DNA of 7,910 nt from Ruminococcus sp. (GTDB lineage Bacteria; Bacillota; Clostridia; Oscillospirales; Ruminococcaceae). The position numbers and the translations under genes were made by a program. The stretch lies in NCBI GenBank assembly GCA_003446315.1, contig DMBA01000308.1, positions 1 through 7,910 of the forward strand, written 5' to 3'. Position 1 is the first letter of the stretch. The number at the start of each line of letters is the position of its first letter. Below are positions 6,492 through 7,910 of this stretch, piece after piece. The notes beneath the pieces were generated by a model that did not search any database, was not told the DNA's origin, and saw only the letters and a list, made by a program, of their open reading frames with translations.

Positions 6492-7631
6492 TCACAACTC
6501 CAGATAGATATGGTGGAGCAATTCAGCGGCATGTTCCCAGCACATTTCCTTTGCACGCCGGAAGCCGCGCAAGCGGAGTTTTTCACGCAGAGAAGCGTCT
6601 GTCATCAGCAGTTCCATGCCATGTGCGATTGCTTTTTTCTTCATCGGATTGCAGAGCAGCGCAGCATTCCCGACGGCTTCCGGGAGGGAAGCTGCATTGG
6701 AAGTCAGCACCGGGCAGCCGCATGCCATTGCTTCCAGCGGCGGCATACCGAAGCCTTCATAGAGCGACGGGAATACAAATGCGAGCGCACCGGAATAGAC
6801 CGCAGCCATATCACCGGACGGAATATAGGACGGGAACAGGATATGCTCCCGCAGCTCCGGCTGATCGGCAGCCTGAAAGATCTGTTCATACTGCCAGCCT
6901 TTTCCGCCTGCGAGCACGAGGGCAGGCGCATCGGGGTGCTGTTTCCGCAGATCCGCATATGCACGGATCAGCCGCACGAGATTCTTCCGCGGTTCCAGCG
7001 TACCGAGATAGAGGAAATAGGAATCGGGGAGATGATGTGCTTTTTTCACGCGGTCGATCTCATCGGGCGCAGCGGGTACAAAGCGCTTGGTATCCACACC
7101 GCAGGGCACAACCTTGACTTTCCCTGCAAATTCGGGATAATACTTTGCAATCTCTGATTTGGAGAAATTGCTGTCCGTCACGATGCAATCTGCGCGTTTC
7201 ATAGATTGTTTCAGACCGGTTTCGAGCAAAATGCGGGTACGGGCACGCATGGTTTCGGGATAAGCCCGCAGCACCATATCATGCACCGTCACGACAGTTT
7301 TTCCATGCACGCCGGGCGGCACGATATAATTGAAAAAGTGCGTAACATCAGCCCAATCGCCATGAAATGCGCGGTAAGGAACCGGCACAAAATTCGTCAT
7401 CATGCGATATGCAAGCGGCGAAAACCTTGCCGGATGCAGCGGCGTATTATCACGCACAAACGGCTGCATCCGCCGGACTTTTTCTTCCGGCGAACGCAGC
7501 GTAAAATACTCAAACCGATAGCGATGTTCCGGATGCAGTCTGGTGAGCGCATCCGTCAGATTTGCCTCACACCAGCCCACGCCGGAGATGAGATCCCCGA
7601 CCAGCGGGCTTGCGTCAAATGCAATATTCAT
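6492..7631 (-). CDS. GT4 glycosyltransferase, mannosyl/rhamnosyltransferase-like
   Basis: 379-residue GT-B fold, family GT4 enzyme. The N-terminus MNIAFDASPLVGDLISGVG and the acceptor-domain stretch VVTVHDMV (113-120) are typical of the family. TDSNFSKSEIAKYYP (152-166) also fits. The donor domain begins near YLGTLEPRKN (208-217). The EX7E motif is Glu292/Glu300 in YEGFGMPPLEAM, followed by GCPVLTSNAASLPEAVG (305-321). This pattern resembles the WbdB/MtfB group of GDP-mannose-using O-antigen transferases. The length is usual. The start at 7631 is supported by the conserved N-terminus, though no Shine-Dalgarno is apparent. The ATG is 6 nt past the gmd stop, suggesting re-initiation. It probably adds an early or repeat-unit D-rhamnose or mannose in the cytoplasm. 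The family is certain; donor, acceptor and linkage are inferred. Confidence 0.9.
   Translation of the reverse strand: MNIAFDASPLVGDLISGVGWCEANLTDALTRLHPEHRYRFEYFTLRSPEEKVRRMQPFVRDNTPLHPARFSPLAYRMMTNFVPVPYRAFHGDWADVTHFFNYIVPPGVHGKTVVTVHDMVLRAYPETMRARTRILLETGLKQSMKRADCIVTDSNFSKSEIAKYYPEFAGKVKVVPCGVDTKRFVPAAPDEIDRVKKAHHLPDSYFLYLGTLEPRKNLVRLIRAYADLRKQHPDAPALVLAGGKGWQYEQIFQAADQPELREHILFPSYIPSGDMAAVYSGALAFVFPSLYEGFGMPPLEAMACGCPVLTSNAASLPEAVGNAALLCNPMKKKAIAHGMELLMTDASLREKLRLRGFRRAKEMCWEHAAELLHHIYLEL
6498..6501 (-). promoter_or_regulatory. Ribosome binding site deciding the acetyltransferase start
   Basis: GGAG within the last codons of the upstream glycosyltransferase. It is 8 nt from the ATG at 6489 but only 2 nt from the GTG at 6495, so it favours the ATG. 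Confidence 0.75.
7427..7447. repeat. 21-base exact direct repeat, copy 2 (inside the 379-residue GT4)
   Basis: Second copy of the 3847-3867 repeat, read in the same codon phase and again encoding TPLHPA (residues 63-68 of the glycosyltransferase). The flanking bases differ on both sides. Confidence 0.9.
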
Positions 7632-7637
7632 ATGCGA

Positions 7638-7910
7638 TTACAGGTTATTTTCTGCTTTCACGATGGCGAGATCATTTTTCGCCATACGGGAAACGAGCTC
7701 ATCGAAGGAGATATCGCGTTTCCAGCCGAGTTTTTCCTCAGCCTTTTTGGGGCTGCCGAGCAGCAGCTCGACCTCAGCGGGACGATAGAACTTTTTGTTG
7801 ACCTTGACAACGGTCTTGCCGTTTGCCTTGTTGATGCCGACGGTATCAACGCCCTCGCCCTTCCATTCGATCTCAATGCCGACAGCACGGAACGCACACT
7901 CAGCGAATTC
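7638..7910 (-). CDS. gmd: GDP-mannose 4,6-dehydratase, C-terminal end only
   Basis: The last 90 residues of a protein whose beginning lies beyond the right edge; the frame is open to base 7910 and stops with TAA at 7640-7638. KKFYRPAEVELLLGSPKKAE (39-58 of the visible part) followed by EKLGWKRDISFDELVSRM matches the conserved end of Gmd, with the RPAEV, LLG and KLGW landmarks in order. A large domain insertion or fusion is not indicated. Gmd dehydrates GDP-D-mannose to GDP-4-keto-6-deoxy-D-mannose, the branch point for GDP-L-fucose, GDP-D-rhamnose, GDP-perosamine and GDP-6-deoxytalose. The rmd gene downstream points to the GDP-D-rhamnose branch here. No fcl or perosamine synthase gene is seen within this window. 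Confidence 0.88.
   Translation of the reverse strand, partial: EFAECAFRAVGIEIEWKGEGVDTVGINKANGKTVVKVNKKFYRPAEVELLLGSPKKAEEKLGWKRDISFDELVSRMAKNDLAIVKAENNL

Noticed and set aside
6490..6495. GTG start for the acetyltransferase
   Set aside because: It is only 2 nt from the GGAG, while the ATG at 6489 has normal spacing and a typical MKI beginning.
1..7910. Insertion sequences, CRISPR array, tRNA or transcription terminator
   Set aside because: No transposase-like protein, regularly spaced repeats, tRNA-like fold or GC-hairpin with T-run was seen. The genes abut so closely that there is no room for a terminator between them.

Overview
The window is a single, tightly packed run of genes, all on the minus strand and read from right to left. 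It encodes part of a cell-surface polysaccharide locus built around GDP-D-rhamnose and an ABC-2 glycan exporter. No gene-free stretch exceeds about 30 bases. I see no rRNA, tRNA, CRISPR array or mobile element. Both ends are cut inside genes: gmd at the right edge and wzt at the left edge.

Order in the direction of transcription: (1) the C-terminal end of GDP-mannose 4,6-dehydratase (gmd); (2) a GT4 glycosyltransferase; (3) a GNAT acetyltransferase; (4) a small single-pass membrane protein of unknown function; (5) a second GT4 glycosyltransferase resembling WbpZ/WbdC-type first mannosyl/rhamnosyl transferases; (6) a GDP-4-dehydro-6-deoxy-D-mannose reductase (rmd); (7) the Wzm-type exporter permease; (8) a large polytopic membrane protein with GT-C-like features; (9) the Wzt-type exporter ATPase, truncated at the window edge.

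Proposed teamwork: Gmd converts GDP-D-mannose to GDP-4-keto-6-deoxy-D-mannose and Rmd reduces this to GDP-D-rhamnose. The two cytoplasmic GT4 enzymes use it, or GDP-mannose, on a lipid-linked acceptor. Wzm/Wzt then flips the finished chain across the membrane. The GT-C-like protein between wzm and wzt could modify the chain on the outer face. The GNAT and the anchored protein have no assigned step. The gene set recalls the A-band (common antigen) D-rhamnan locus of Pseudomonas aeruginosa and the D-rhamnose S-layer glycan locus of Aneurinibacillus, but the order and accessory genes differ.

Organism: strong GGAGG ribosome sites, mid-to-high GC (about 50 to 65 percent in lines counted by hand) and the look of the Gmd tail suggest a Bacillota, perhaps a Ruminococcus-like Clostridia member. 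This is an impression, not a demonstrated assignment.
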